A stretch of DNA of 64,000 bases from Xiphydria camelus (taxonomy: Eukaryota > Arthropoda > Insecta > Hymenoptera > Xiphydriidae), in the NCBI GenBank assembly GCA_963678675.1, contig OY783200.1, forward strand, positions 20,164,190-20,228,189, read 5' to 3'. Within the stretch, counting starts at the first letter, position 1. Each line of letters starts with the position of its first letter. Shown one piece after another: positions 45,300 to 58,564 of the stretch. The notes under the pieces are model-generated. The model was not told where the DNA came from and made no database searches. It worked only from the letters and a program-made list of their open reading frames with translations. The position numbers were made by a program, and so were the translations under genes.

Positions 45300-48200
45300 A
45301 AAGGTTTCTATGGATCTCTTGCGAACGATTCAAGAAAATCAACAAAAATGTCTACGTTAAACCCCAACCTTATTCGACCAACAAACTTTAACAAATGAAC
45401 TTTACAAGCAGGAAGAATCATTTTACACTTCTCCCCTCATCTCCCCCTCGGTTTCCGCCAAACCGAATAGACGAGACCAGAGAACCCGATCAACTGCGTT
45501 TAATCTCACGAATAACAGAAGACGAAAAGTCCTGGTGGGGGTCGTTCGAATTATCCCCGTTTCCCGTCGCGACGTCGATATCCGAGCTCTTGCAGGTTTT
45601 TAGTTTCCGCCGGGTGTGACGCGACCGGAAAGTTAAAGACTTTAATTCGCGATATGAAATTAGTCATCTTCAGTCGCACTTCCGTTCAACTTTGTGGAGT
45701 GCGCGTCAGAGTATGGGAGGGGTTGGAAGCGAGAAATGAAAGGTTGTTTGAGAGAGGAGAGGGAGTATAATCAACCAGCGATTAAATTTGATTCACTGGC
45801 TTTCTTATCACCTGGCGGTGCTGACTTGGCTAATAATGACAAACATTTCCTTCTCCCCTCTCCTCTCCCTACACACATATAAGTTATAATTGGTTTTCTC
45901 CGGGCGGTCGCCGCTCTTCTAATGACTTGCATGAACTGTTTGGTTTGTGTGAATGGCAATACAATTTGTGCAAATATTTTTTATAGTTCAATGTTGAATT
46001 TGGTTCGAACACGTCGTCGAAAATTGCTCATCACTTTCAGCTCTTTTATAGCGTCCATAATAAAATAATGTGGATAGCATTGCGTTGGTTTATTATACAT
46101 GCGTTGATCGCCTGTATATTTGTGCGAAACGCGTGAATTAATAAAATTGGACTCTCTATTAACGCGAGTTATTGAATCACCATCCAGTTCAATACCGTGT
46201 TATAGAACAGGTCGATAGATATCGTATAAATTGTAATTATTTCGAGAGATCGTACAGGCAAATTTTCTTCCTGCTGGAGTAAATTAAACAATTTCAGAGT
46301 AGAACCATTTATATAAAGCAGCAAAATTGTGGGTACATTGCAGAAACGTTTCTGAAATATTAACAAAGTTCTAGATGATTACAGAAATGGTTTGCATAAA
46401 GGAAGGAAGACGAATGAAAAAGAAGAGCAAAGTCCAGGATATTGCACTAGGGCCTGTCTAAGTCATTACTAAGTGCCTAACGAACTCCTACATAATGCTT
46501 ATAAATTTTTACTAAGGAACATAGGTAGGTGTACTAAATTGATAATCATCAATATTTTCTAGAGAGAGAGAGAATTCCTCTTTTTATAACTTAATACTTA
46601 TGTAAGTATGTGTATATACGAATAAAGATGATTTATAAATCAGTGCTAAAGGCATTGAAAATTTCAACAACTTTGTATAAATTCCTCGCACATTATCTCA
46701 ACTGCCGTCAATAATAATTATCAATTCAATAATGAAATAGAGAAATGGGATACATTAGCGTGTACGAGAATCGCTGGTACAATTATTCCAAACCAATTCT
46801 CTTCGTTTCTTTACTCGTAATGTCTCCAGGTTCGCGTTACGAGACGTAAAGCGGAAAAACACCCCCGGCCGAGGGTGGTACCATAGAAATGCACCGGTAA
46901 AACAATCTCAAGCCCCGGCGAAGGTAATCCGACTCTAAATTGCTACCAGCGGGACATCTAAGCACCTAGAAACGTCGAGCGCGATGCTGCGTCTAATTGC
47001 TCCTGGTCAGTTGCCTATATACGTAGGTGTACTGGTGCTGCAATCATGTCGCAATAACACGTATGACTATAATATTGCTACCATAGACTATCATGAGAGC
47101 TCTAACGATTCGCAAATTTCTCACGGAATGGAGACCACTCAGTCAAAAGTATTTGAAGATGCCAGAACTCATTTCTTCGGATCTGCTATTTCTCAAGCTG
47201 GAATATTATATGCAATAAAATCAAATATAGTTCAATTTTAAGAATTTACTAGAAAAAAACCTCAGACCTGAAATACTTCTATATAATGCGTTATCAATTA
47301 GAAAACAAAAGTTGAAATTCTTCGCGTTAAAATACTACCAAAATGCCTATAATATTCCTAGTAATTGTTCCCAGTAATTACGTCTAGATTTCTGGTAATA
47401 CCACTGGAAGATTGATAATACATAATTGGAGGATTAGTACAGTTATTACTAAAAATACTACTTTAAAGTTTAGACCCAAATAGTACACGATATTGCAGAT
47501 ACGTTTCTATAATGTATCAGCCACTTTGCGACTTCTATTGTATTATTCAATGTATTATACCTATCTGACAGTTTCACGCTGTATGTATGGGGTTCTACTG
47601 ATTGGCACTTATGTACTATTCTGTAGGGCTGGGGGAAATATACCCAGTGGTATATTACAGCTAAATTAACTAACAATGAGAAATACCGGGACTAAAATGT
47701 CTCTACGGAAAAGATTACAAGCTCGAGGTTCTAAAGCTTCCTACTTTCATTCATATTCAGCCGAACAGGAGAGGCACATATATACTCAATGACTTTACAA
47801 TCGGATGATCCTTTCGGCTTTTTCTCAAAGCTAGTGCGCAATGTATAATAAAATCGAGTTCCCCGTGCGGGGTTGCGTAGTGACTGCACGAGCCCTTTTT
47901 TTTACCGCGAGTCAAAGAGTCTTCATATCTCCCTCGCGGCGATGTAATTACACTACGGACGGGAATAAATGCCGGAGAATCAGATTGCTGGGGTTTGTGG
48001 ACAAAAAGAAATGTTAGCTACGGACGATGCCCCGGAAAAATGCGATGGAATTTTTATTTTAATATACGCATAGGTACCCCTTTGAGTGAAGAGGGCAGAG
48101 GGGGTGGGCGAGAGCGAATTATCCCCTGGGATTTCTTCTACGGTCCCCGCGATGAACCGCACGATGCGGAAGAGTGAATCTCTGAATGCGGTGAAGAGTG

Positions 48201-48785
48201 AATGCTCAATTGTATCTGAGGTTCTGTGACAGTTTTATACTTCGTTTCTTCATGTCAATGTAAATATATCGTTCGGCAATAACGGGCGCGTCGATAAAAT
48301 GAATACAAGTTGCTACTTCATATAATGATACAATTTGCCTGCTTTTACAGTCCTTAGAATAGCCAATTGGTTCACCAACTGAAGAAGAGATGGACTTATT
48401 CCACGATATTCTCTCTATACCTTTCGAAATCCTCTTAGTTGACCGACATATCTGTGGGATTATCCAATATAAGCTATGGAAGGAAGGAACCGGTTATTGT
48501 AAAGGAGGTCGGTTCGATATGGATTGCAGGATATGATTGGCCCATTGAGAAATCAGTAACGAAGGGTAGGAAGAAAAATAAATTGGAAGATTAAAGTTGA
48601 AAGCTCCTTAGAAAAGCAAAATTTAATTCTGTACGAACCAGATTACGACCTATAATTGATAACGAACGATGGATTCGTGAAAAAAAGAAACGTTCTCGTC
48701 AGAAAAGTCGGCTCATTAGAGTCGTTTTCATCACAAACCCCTCATCTACTCTGTATATACAGTCCCATTTCACACGAGTACTCAC
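45300..48785 (-). other. Large intron of the CUB gene, otherwise unassigned
   Basis: By the splice pairing of the two CUB exons, 45107-48785 is a 3.68-kb intron. Apart from the two hairpins I see no repeats of note and no other exon. Open frames at 45395-45959 and 46984-47241 are not recognisable. Confidence 0.55.
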
Positions 48786-48947
48786 TGTTGGCACAATACT
48801 GTTCCAGTCCGCACTGAGCGCATCTTTGAGGCCATTCGACCCCACAGTTGCAGCCGCCAGATGGAACGCAGCAGGCGCAGTCGTTGCTGCTCGAGTTGAA
48901 GCTGCAAGAGCAACCCGTTGGACTCTGCGTCCACAGGTCCACTAGGC
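48786..48947 (-). CDS. CUB-domain gene, cysteine-rich upstream exon (54 aa)
   Basis: The acceptor TTTCTGGATTTCAG|GC (exon starts 48947) and donor CCAACA|GTGAGTACT (exon ends 48786) are both good. The exon encodes about 53 residues with ten cysteines, including G-C-S-C-S, C-A-C-C, G-G-C-N-C-G and [10 protein letters not shown], the look of a disulfide-rich extracellular module. The phase is 2 bases at the start and 1 base at the end, which matches the CUB exon at 44923-45106. The preceding exon must end one base into a codon and should lead back to a signal peptide. It was not found between here and 64 kb. In-frame continuation of the frame past the donor to 48742 is intronic. Confidence 0.8.
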
Positions 48948-51410
48948 CTGAAATCCAGAAAGAAGACGATTTAAATTTCGCATGCGAATGTTAAGAAGTA
49001 TTTTACTCTACATTGCAAATAAAATTCAGTGAAAAAGATGATTTTTATTTTCACCTCCCACAGAAATTAGTGGAACTAATTGTACGTTAAAAAATCATAT
49101 GCAGATTTACATATAAGACCGACAAATAAATATCGCTTGTCTTCGAGCTGGTTTCCAAAACTGCTTCGGTTCCAAATTACCATCCCTAAGAAAAACCCTC
49201 TATGCTGGAAATTATTATATATTATATATACGACTGAAAAATATTTCTCCTCATTCTCTCTCATCGCATCACCCCTTTCATTCAGAGAATTCCCAACGAA
49301 ACAAAATTCCGATCCTCCGACATCTAAATCAGCCTAGTCAAAAAGCTGCGACGGCACCCTTATCTCCAAAACGCTCAAAATGTAAAGCTGTCCAAAACTG
49401 ACCTCACCCATTCATTCGAGAGGTTCAAAACCGCCCCGACATCTCACCCCCTGTCACTTCTAAAAAGGTCCCGCCGACGTATACAACGAAACCCGCGCGC
49501 GCGCGTGTGTGTATGTATATCGGTGGGGCAGTGACGTCAGCAAAGTATCCCATCCGCAGAGCGGCAAGACCGATCGACAGAGGGGTGGGGAAGGGGGATG
49601 CTGATCCGACAGGTTCTTTGCCGCCGCGTTTGACGGGGGGCCAAGATAGACGTCGAAGGTGGCGAGGCGCTTTTTGTGCCAGCAACCCTCGAACCCACCC
49701 TTCGCCCCGTTTCAGTGGTGCTGCACCCGGATATTCCGGCCCCTGGCGTTCGAACAATTTTGCGCCGGAGCAGCATACGATTTGGTCGCAGAGATGGGGC
49801 TTCACCGATTGATACACGTACGTTTGTTTTCAATCGACCATCTCCGCCAAGATTTAGGTTTTCGGAGCTTCTCGCGTTTTCCTAGATTCCTTTGTCCGGG
49901 ATTCGCCGTCAGCGATACGCGTTCGGTTGTACAATTGCGTCTGCTGAGACAAAGAATTGGTTGGATTCACTAAATATTGAAATAATACTGGCGGACGATA
50001 AAAAATCATCAAAATAAAAACAGAATAAATGACGTTGAGTCACTGATTTCAAATCTTCTTTCCATTACCCAAAATTGCAATTTCTATAATCTCTACATTG
50101 TTTTTCTTGAAAACGCGAGGTACTAGAGTAAAACATTTGTAATTAGCCACTCAAAATTCATATAATCCATCTACTTTCGTTTTTAATGATAAAAAAGTCC
50201 CATTTTGTAGGCCAATGTAAATTATTAACTCATGGAACTAAGTATGCGGTTGAATATATTGTTATTTCAGCCAACTAATTATTTATTTTATGATTTGTCG
50301 AAATAACGAAATACTTAATTCAATTGACCGTTCAGTTGATCGAACCATTTCTTTCTCTCAATATAGCTCCAAAACTAAAACTTACATTCATAAATACCTA
50401 ACATATCCCTCATCCATTTTTAATCAACGCCTAAACTCAAGTCGTACAATGAAGCAAAGAAAACCCGGAAGCAAGTATAATTGAAGATGAAGTATGCAGT
50501 GCGATAGAAGAAATTACAAAGAAAGCCGCCGAGGTTTCTCAGTTGCAGACGACTGCAGCCCACTTGCGCGTTTGAGAAAAAAGGACGAGAGGCGAAGAGA
50601 AAAGGCGAGATTCGTCTTTAGAGAAGGTTCCGTAGACGTGGGGAGGGAGAGGGGAGTGAGAGGGGGCGTAGAAAAACCTTCAATTGGATTCTTAATCCAT
50701 CGATTCTGGCTCGATTACAGGGGTTTGTTTAATCGGGGGAGCGGGGGAGACAGCGCGGGGATAAAAGGGATCGAGCGAGAACCGAGACGAGAGAGGAAAA
50801 CTGGGAGGGTAGTGTAGAGGAAGAAAGGAAGTTGGAAAGAGAGAATTGTTCGGCCTGAAGAGACCGCCACCGCGAAAGTAGACGAAAGCGCGGGTGGCGG
50901 TGGGAAGTGGTAAGAGGATGCGGGGCAAACAAAAGCATTCGTTTCACGGTTCGAATCGCACCTCTCCGGCTCGCGATGATCTCTATCGTCCTCTCGTTTT
51001 GCATTTCGTTTCGTCTTGGAATATTAAAGTCGACCGGTAGGTGTATATTATGAGTTCGATGCAGGCTGTAAGCGCCATATGGAAAAACAGTATAACCTCA
51101 GATATACGTTTCGCTTCATTCGAGTTGGCTTGATCGTGGCCTTTTATTTCTTAACTGGAAATAACTGAGAGCTTTTTTTTGGATGTCGACTTCCGAAGCT
51201 CGTATAGGATGTTTAAAAAGTTTGTGAAGTACACAAGCAGCAAAGTGCATACGCATCTAGAAGCAAATATATTTTAGCTATTATATACTATAAAAGAATA
51301 TTAAACATTCAATTAGACTTTTAAATTAGCACATCATATCGTAATAGCCATATTTATTCTAAATGAATAGTCTAATAATTATCAATATCCAAAAAAATAG
51401 AAGATATTAT
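48948..51410. other. Interval upstream of the Cys-rich exon, unassigned
   Basis: CpG-rich patches at 49430-49970 and 50500-51010 are open in many frames on both strands, which is typical of accidental frames. They could be intron or promoter sequence of the minus-strand gene, but no signal-peptide exon with a fitting donor was found. A short CGCGCGCG run lies at 49495-49505. Confidence 0.35.
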
Positions 51411-51895
51411 ATCACGTGACTAATGGCAAAATGACGTATGCGCCATTTTTTGAAAATTTTTCGATTTGCCAAAAAGACGTATTTAACAAAACACTCGGTA
51501 CTTCAAATTTCCGTTAATTTTTCGTTTCATGCGATTTTGTGTCGATTTAGCTGTACTTTTTTTGTGCAAAAACAAAAAATAGGTAATGCCCAAAGGGAAT
51601 ATGCGCCAAAATAAACGGTAAGTACTTCAATATTACGTTATTTTTTGTTTCATATGATTCTGAGTAAAAAAAATTGTATGAAACAAAAAAATTAACCATA
51701 CGTTTGTTATTTAATGTTGAAGTACCGTTTATTTTGGCAGATACGCCCTTTTGCCATTACCCATTCTTTTTTATTTTTGCACAAAAAAGAAGTATAGTTA
51801 GAGAGACTCAAAATCGTACGAAACAAAAAATTAACATTGTGTTGAAGTACTGTTTGTTTGGGCGAATACGCCCTATTGCCATTAGTCACGCGATG
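51411..51895. repeat. Four-part palindrome (two direct units then two inverted units)
   Basis: The outer ends CACGTGACTAATGGCAAAAT and its complement at 51875-51895 enclose a second, inner inverted pair beginning TAGGTAATGCCCAAAGG (51580) and ending at 51764. Each quarter repeats the same order of motifs: TAATGGCAAAAGGGCGTAT, CGCCAAAATAAACGGT, AAGTACTTCAA and TTTTTTGTTTCATACGATT. The arrangement is unit, unit, inverted unit, inverted unit. Confidence 0.75.
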
Positions 51896-53274
51896 TACTA
51901 TATACCCTTATAAGAAAAAATATACATTCCGATGTATGAATATAAAATCAACAGAAGACTAAAAAACTTTAATTTTTATGAACTTCATCTTAAGATACAT
52001 CATTTAAAAAAGGATTGGTATCAGTGATTTCCGTGAAACAGCAATACGAATCCCAGGCACCATCCCATCGTCATGACAACAGGACAGCCAACACATTTTC
52101 ATACGCCATCGCGCCTACTATTGGTCGGGAATAAACGCGGACCACTGAGCACATGTGCGCGTTACCACCCTCCTAATTCCGATTCCGATGCCCGTTCGCG
52201 CTGCAATTCGATTTCGTCCCAATGCAACTTCACACCGAGGCAATTTGCAACCAAGATACATACGTATGTATAATCGTCGAACCTCGTGGAATTTCTTTCC
52301 ACTACTTTCCCCCCCGTCACTTCTTCGTCTCTCCCTCCGAAAGAAGTCCGAAGTCCGCCCACGATCGTTGACCGATTAAACGGATCAGTTTTGGCTTTTA
52401 CAAACGCTTTTCTGGCCACCGCGTTGGCGACTCGTGGCCTGCCACTCGCATCTCCATATATTTGCACTTTAATTGGCTTCACACCCTTTCCCCGCAATCC
52501 ACGGCTGAACGAGCCATAATCCCCCAGCATCACATGAATATGTATAGTGTACACATTCGTGCAGTGTCGCCGTGTGGACTGTGCGGCGTAATGATTTCTC
52601 CTAGTTAGGTAGTCACAGAACGACCCGGAGTAGGATTGCCTTCTCTTCGGAGGGATTTGATTGTCTTGAAGGTTATGGGATGCCTACATACGTCTTGCAT
52701 GGATCTCTTGAATGTATATAAACAAGAGGCGAAGCTGCAGCGCGCATTTCAACAACTTCGAGGTGAGGGACAGTTGATACGACGAGGAAGGTGGACGCGG
52801 GGTGGCGTGAAGATTGTTCAGCAGTACATAGATGTTGGATCACAGGCAGCAACTCTAATACCTTCGTAAACTCTGCTTGACCATCAAATTAGAAAAAATT
52901 GATGAACATTAGATATGTGCATCCATTTTTTTGGTTCTGATGCTGAATAAATTCTTTCGGTTCACTTTACTTCATCTCGAAATTAAGAAGGAATAACATT
53001 CCATATATTTACACTAATTTCTTTACGCTCGTCATATTAAATTCGCTTAAACCGAACTAGCCAATGGCCAAATAAAACAATAATCGACTTCACTTGTCGC
53101 CATCCACTGAATATCGTCTCCCTTTCAAGTGAAATAATTAAGATTTCAGTAGAGCCTTACGATTTATTAAAAACATATATTATTTTCAATCAAAACTAAA
53201 GAATTGTTATATATTATACTATTTCGTGAAAAAACAATCACTTCAGTCCATGAAATATTATATTGCAATCCCAG
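51896..53274. other. Unassigned interval
   Basis: The 77-codon frame 52636-52869 (+) and the 130-codon frame 52162-52554 (-) show no domain or splice context. Confidence 0.35.
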
Positions 53275-53645
53275 TAAACATAAAGTAACGGTTACGTAGC
53301 GGTTATATTCCAATTTCCGCATCACTTACATGAGCATTTCCGTTTATAAAACATGTCAAATTAACTGAGGAGTTTTGGTATGTGACCTGCACCGTTCATT
53401 TCGTCTTGGCTGGTTTTAACGCCAGCCTATAATAGCGAGCAATCATAGTCAGCCGAGGCGGTCATGCGTAGGTATATGTATGACGTCTGCCAAAGTGAAG
53501 GAAACCAACCAGTGAAATAAATTGCTCCAGTCACATGCCAAAACTCCCTCGTTAATTTGACATGCCGTGTAACGTGCATGTTACATAACTATTACACAGT
53601 TGATGCGGAAATTTTGATATAATCGCTATATAACTGTTACTTTGC
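53275..53645. mobile_element. TIR element of about 370 bp
   Basis: CCCAGTAAACATAAAGTAAC at the left is mirrored by GTTACTTTGCATTACTGGG at the right. Further inverted pairs follow (AATTTCCGCATCA, and CATGTCAAATTAACTGAGGA with its counterpart). Part of the right end recurs at 5876-5965. The target duplication is unclear. Confidence 0.7.
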
Positions 53646-53677
53646 ATTACTGGGTAATGCTTATCTTCCAATAAACT

Positions 53678-53902
53678 ACAGGATAAAAGTGGAGTAGATG
53701 TCCCAGTCTCTGTTTAGCTTTAAACACGATTATCCTGAAACGCAGCCTAGATGCGTGACAAATGTACAGCAGTTTTTTGTAGTAATAATATAGATAAACA
53801 TTTTTTATTTAAACTGTCTTTCCCTATATGCAATCGGTTTCAAGATAATCGTTTTTGAAGTTGCTCATCAACTCAGACATCTTATCCCATGTTTACTCCA
53901 AG
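53678..53902. mobile_element. Foldback MITE, dispersed family 1, copy 3
   Basis: It matches copies 1 and 2 through AAACACGATTATCCTGAAAC and the right arm TTTCAAGATAATCG, with outer ends AGGATAAAAGTGGAG / CATCTTATCCCATG. Confidence 0.6.
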
Positions 53903-56900
53903 AAGATGATGCTGATGCATTTTGCTGACCGCAGTTTTCCTGTCTCTTTTCCAATTCGAAGCCCAAAGCAAAAATTCGCACACTCTCTTGGAGGTAGGTA
54001 TTCACCATAGGTACAATTATTGTCCCGCTCGTAAATTCAGGGCAACGCAGAGTGACGGTCAACAGGTATCAGATGTTCGCTCTTCTCAAAATGGATCGAA
54101 GCGCAACGCACCGCATCATTTCAATCGTATACTCATCTCACGCTCAATGATGGACGTGTAATTAGCCCGCGCGATTTCTCGACTGCAGCGATATCCCGAA
54201 CACACTCGATACGTGACTGCGAGCTTGAATGCGTCGAATCCGTGGCGTTATTCAACGCTCGATGCCAACGTGTGCGTAATCGATTTAGATTCCACAGTGT
54301 CGGTTTCAAATAGGGAATGCCAATTGGGCATAATGATGCAGCGTAGGCAATTTCTGAACCACGATTCGTATAGTAGAACTTAACTCATCATCATGGGAAG
54401 TAATCTTTCTAAACCCATTTTAGTTCTGTATATTTGACGTGGGTTTAAATGGTGCTATATATTGTATAGACTGAATGATACTCAGGGGGTATATTGTTAT
54501 ATTTGTTGGAAATTAATTGAAGCTTCAAGTATATTAAATTTGTTTGTACGAAGAAAGCGCTATGATACTCAGAAGAGAGAAGAGAGAACGCAATATTGAG
54601 ATGTACCATTCCGATTAGCTTCAACCACAATTGAAAGGGTTAGAAGCAAACGGGTACAAGTACATTTTTATGAGAAAATGAGATAAGTACAGGTTCTAAA
54701 TATTAAAACTGTGTTTAGTTTGGTGGTAAAGAGATACATATTCATTTCTGGACCCAAGTGACTGACACCAAATTGATTTTATGTTTGCAGCTAAAAATTA
54801 TTGAAAACTTAATAACTTTGAATGCAGATTTTGAACATTTTCAGTTATGCACTTATATCCCTTTGCTTCTGACCCCTTCAATTATTTCGTTACCAGTAAA
54901 TTTTTAGTCCATGCTGGTTAATCCTTTCTTGTATATCCAAGTGTGATCTACAAAAAGTCTTAGATCGACTGAGCTCAAAACCTCACAGGTAAGGAAATAA
55001 CGGCGGTCGAAGTTGATTGGAATAATACCTATCCACTCTCTCTCTCTCTCTCTCTACGTCGTATGGAGAACGAGGAAAAGCCAATAACATCCCACGAAGT
55101 CGATATGTCACTCCACCGCAACTACCAATTTACACCCACAAAGCATGGGATGATCAATTGTATCCACATTGGTCCGAGGAAACCACGGGGTTTTCACCGG
55201 ATCCAGATAACCTTCTTGGATAATGGCGAATGTTGCAGATGAATCGTCATAATCGGATTAGATTAATCCGGAACATCCGTACGAGTGTTGAACCGATTCT
55301 GGTTCACTCGGACCGGGTCAGAGGTTTCGACTGCCTGGACGCGATCCCTCGGCTTTCAGGTCGACCAGAGATTTACTCTGAGTAAAAATACGTCCGCCGG
55401 CAAAGCTATTGGCGATATCTGTTTGAGATACGATGACCTCGTACTACTGCTGATTTGCAATGTCCGTTATGAGCTGGTCTAACTCGTTGATCATATACGT
55501 TGGTGTCCGGAATTTTTTTTGCAGAAACACGCAATTAAAGAAAAACAGGTAGAACCCTTATTCTACAATATAACGTGAAAACAAGCTAGGAGTATGGTTA
55601 CTAACATTGTAAGAAAAATTTGTATTTTTAATACAATTGTATATAAAGCTTTTTATACAATACATTGAATTATGAAAATTAATACTTATACCCTCTTATA
55701 AAATTCGTATTAAATAATTGTCGAACTTTATATAATATATTAAATTGAATATAAATTTCGTAACAGAGTATATTAGTTTTCATAATCACGTATTAGATGA
55801 AAGCTTTACATACAACCCGTGTAGAAATTTGGTTAGGGATTCAGTAGGATTCCTATGAAGAACCTTACGGAGATGATCTGAAAATGTAACGCGAGGATTA
55901 ATTATCAATAAACCGAGAGCCCCCGGTCCCCGACGAAAATTCGAGAGCATCGCGTGTGGCTTCGTGACGAGTGGTGAGATTCGGATGTATTCCCATTACG
56001 CGGCGTCAGCGAAATTGCAAATTATTTCGCTGACTGGTCCGATATGTTCGCCGGGGCGGACGCGTCGGGGTGAAAATTTGCTCTCGCGTCGAGATTGACG
56101 CGTGGAGTGTACGACACAACATCGGCGACGAAATTCGGAGACGGAGATTTTTAAATTATATTACTCGGGAAACCCGACCGGGTAAAAAGCGATGCGCACA
56201 GGAGGCGAGCATTAAGGGGGAATATACGCAAAGATTAAAAGTGTCAACTGCGCGAATATTTCCTTTCGACTTTTCCACGGGAAAAGTATGTACTCGCTCA
56301 TAAATATAAACTCGGCTTTTTCGCGCGGGGTGAGCCGAATCCATAAATTCGGCCACAATGGGTAAACCGGAGCTAGGAGAGAATTTTCACTGGCATTTCA
56401 TATGCTAAACGCGCCTTAACGCTCCCTGGATATCGATGTATCATTGCGAGGAACGGACAATAAATACCCCGGGGTCGGGGGAAGTCACCCTCGCTCGCGC
56501 TGGCAGCGGCCGAGTGGTCCGGTGTGTGCTCTGGAAAATATTTCAATCCGTGACTGGCAAGTCGAAGCGAATAACAAGGGGAGTCTCTTATCAACGGCAG
56601 GGAAATGGATGCAAACGGGAATTAATATTTATAGGACTTCCGGGGGTTGTTTATCGATCTGAAGAGTGGCGAGGGAATTCTTCCTTTTTCCTGGAAAATG
56701 TGGAAATGCTCTTCGATGCGCCGCTGTAGCACAATACGTAATATTGATTACTTCAGTGAGAAGCGGATTGCTAGTTTTTCTAGGAAAAGGGGAATCTTTT
56801 CCGAAATCACTTGGGATTTTATCAGATATGAAAAGCGATAATTGGAACACGTTAGCTTGAATAATTTTGGATATCAATGCGATTACTGCAGAATCCCAAG

Positions 56901-57892
56901 GAATGCATAATTTTCAAAATAATATTATTCACTAAATGTGACGTAATTTTTTTGATCAAAACCTCACTAGTTCTTCATTTCTAAAAGACGCTTGAAGCTA
57001 TTTTGATTACAAAAATTATAAGTCACTATTTTGTCATTTTTTTTACTCAATTGACGTTACTTAGTGAATGACATTATTTTGACTAAATTATGTTGCTTAG
57101 GATTCCTTAGGTCTGACTACATCTCATTGTATTGTCATTATTTTGCTATTTTCTTTGTCAAAATAAAACTCCAAAGAAACAGCAATTCTTAATCAACCCA
57201 AAAGCCAACCGTTTCTCGTTACTTGTCTCCTTAACTTACCTCCTGACATCAAACATTCCAGGAAACTTTCTTCCCCAAAGCTAAATGACTAAGAAATCTA
57301 GACGTAACCCCCTCCGCTAACCCCCGAGCACCGTATTCCAAAGTACCCCAGAACAGGATGCACCGCGACGACGCAGTTGCAACGATTGTTTTTAAACTAT
57401 CCTCGGAGACGAATCTCCCGGCCGTTTTACGGTCTGCGCTCGTGGGGTGGCAAAGAGGGATGGAGCGGGGTGAAATATCGCGTTCCTAATGCACTCGAGT
57501 AAAAACTCCAGCCGACGCGCTGTGGGGGAAGATGGAGGTCGTCCATGCAACAATGCTCAGCATACATATATCAGCCGTCTGCAGGGCCGCGGGCTATGAA
57601 TCGCTAACCGGCTAAATCAGCCTGAACAACTTCAACGAGGACATAGAGCGGACGGTTCGTTGGATAGGGTGGGAGGGAGGGAGGAAGGGAGAGATAGGAA
57701 GCTTCGTTCCATGTCCTAACGAACGTTGGCGCGCGCGGTGTAATTTGCTCGGGCAAATTACGCGCGAATTCGAGCCGCCGGCGACAGCCTCGATGTAGAG
57801 TGGCAGCGCGGGAGGAATTTGGATATTCGACGTCTCGGAGGAAAATCGTAACTGACGAGTTGACAGTTATCGGAGACACGGAATGATCAATT
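53903..57892. other. Gene-free interval
   Basis: It holds AT-rich DNA with CpG-rich patches at 55270-55490, 55900-56600 and 57340-57840, where frames are open on several strands without recognisable products. A TC run of 20-22 bases lies at 55035-55055. Confidence 0.35.
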
Positions 57893-58102
57893 GAAGGGTT
57901 TCTTTCAAAAACAACATTTGTCAAAAACGCCAATTCCTGTAGTATTGGTAATAATGCCATTATATTATAATAATAATTATAATATAATGAAAGAGTAGGC
58001 ACCACTACACTGCTAGATACAACGAAATACATAGTAGGCATTATTAGAAATACTACATGGATTGGCGTTTTTGACAAATGTTGTTTTTGAAAGAAACCCT
58101 TC
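57893..58102. mobile_element. 210-bp foldback with near-perfect ends
   Basis: GAAGGGTTTCTTTCAAAAAC and the following AACATTTGTCAAAAACGCCA are mirrored exactly at the right end. The centre is an ATAATAATTATAATATAAT stretch. The long minus-strand frame crossing it is accidental. Confidence 0.8.
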
Positions 58103-58151
58103 TTCTTAATTTGTCAATAATTTGCGTTGGAAACGGCCCATCCATCTTGTA

Positions 58152-58362
58152 CTCCCAGCGTCACGGATTCTGTCGCCGGTGACTTTTTAACATGTCATTT
58201 TAAAATATACTCGTCAATGAACAATTAACTCTCACGCTCTCATTAGCTACGGCGGCGTTTGGCCTGGATAATGGAAACATGAGAATTGACTGATCATTGG
58301 TTGGTGCGTTTAAAAATGACGGTTTAAAAAGTCACCAGCGATAGAATCTGTGACGCTGGGGG
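58152..58362. mobile_element. Foldback MITE (ends CCAGCGTCACGG), tandem copy 1
   Basis: The ends CTCCCAGCGTCACGGATTCT and the complement of AGAATCTGTGACGCTGGGGG are flanked by TA (58150-58151 and 58363-58364). Inner arms GTGACTTTTTAACATGTCAT and its counterpart extend the hairpin. Confidence 0.8.
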
Positions 58363-58367
58363 TACTA

Positions 58368-58564
58368 CCAGCGTCACGGATTCTATCGCTGGTGACTTTC
58401 TAAGATGTCACTTTGAAACGAACTGGCTGATAATGAACAATTAATCCTCATGTTCTTGTTAGTTATGACGAAGTTTATTCTGGCTAATTAAAACATGAGA
58501 ATTAATTGATCATTGGTTAATACGTTTAAAAATGACATTTTTAATAGTCACCAGCGACAGAATC
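58368..58564. mobile_element. Same foldback MITE, tandem copy 2 (right tip lost)
   Basis: It begins CCAGCGTCACGGATTCTATC only five bases after copy 1 and ends in GTCACCAGCGACAGAATC, without the terminal GTGACGCTGG. The divergence from copy 1 suggests a separate insertion or an old duplication. Confidence 0.75.

Noticed and set aside
49425..49973. CpG-rich patch as first exon of the CUB gene
   Set aside because: No ATG plus signal peptide with a donor in the required phase could be found; kept only as an unassigned CpG-rich patch.
50940..50970. tRNA-like GGTTCGAATC at 50948
   Set aside because: It matches a T-arm by chance; no matching acceptor stem, D-arm or anticodon arm can be drawn around it.
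57604..58077. 157-codon minus-strand frame
   Set aside because: It runs through the foldback MITE at 57893-58102 and a CpG-rich patch; no protein similarity.
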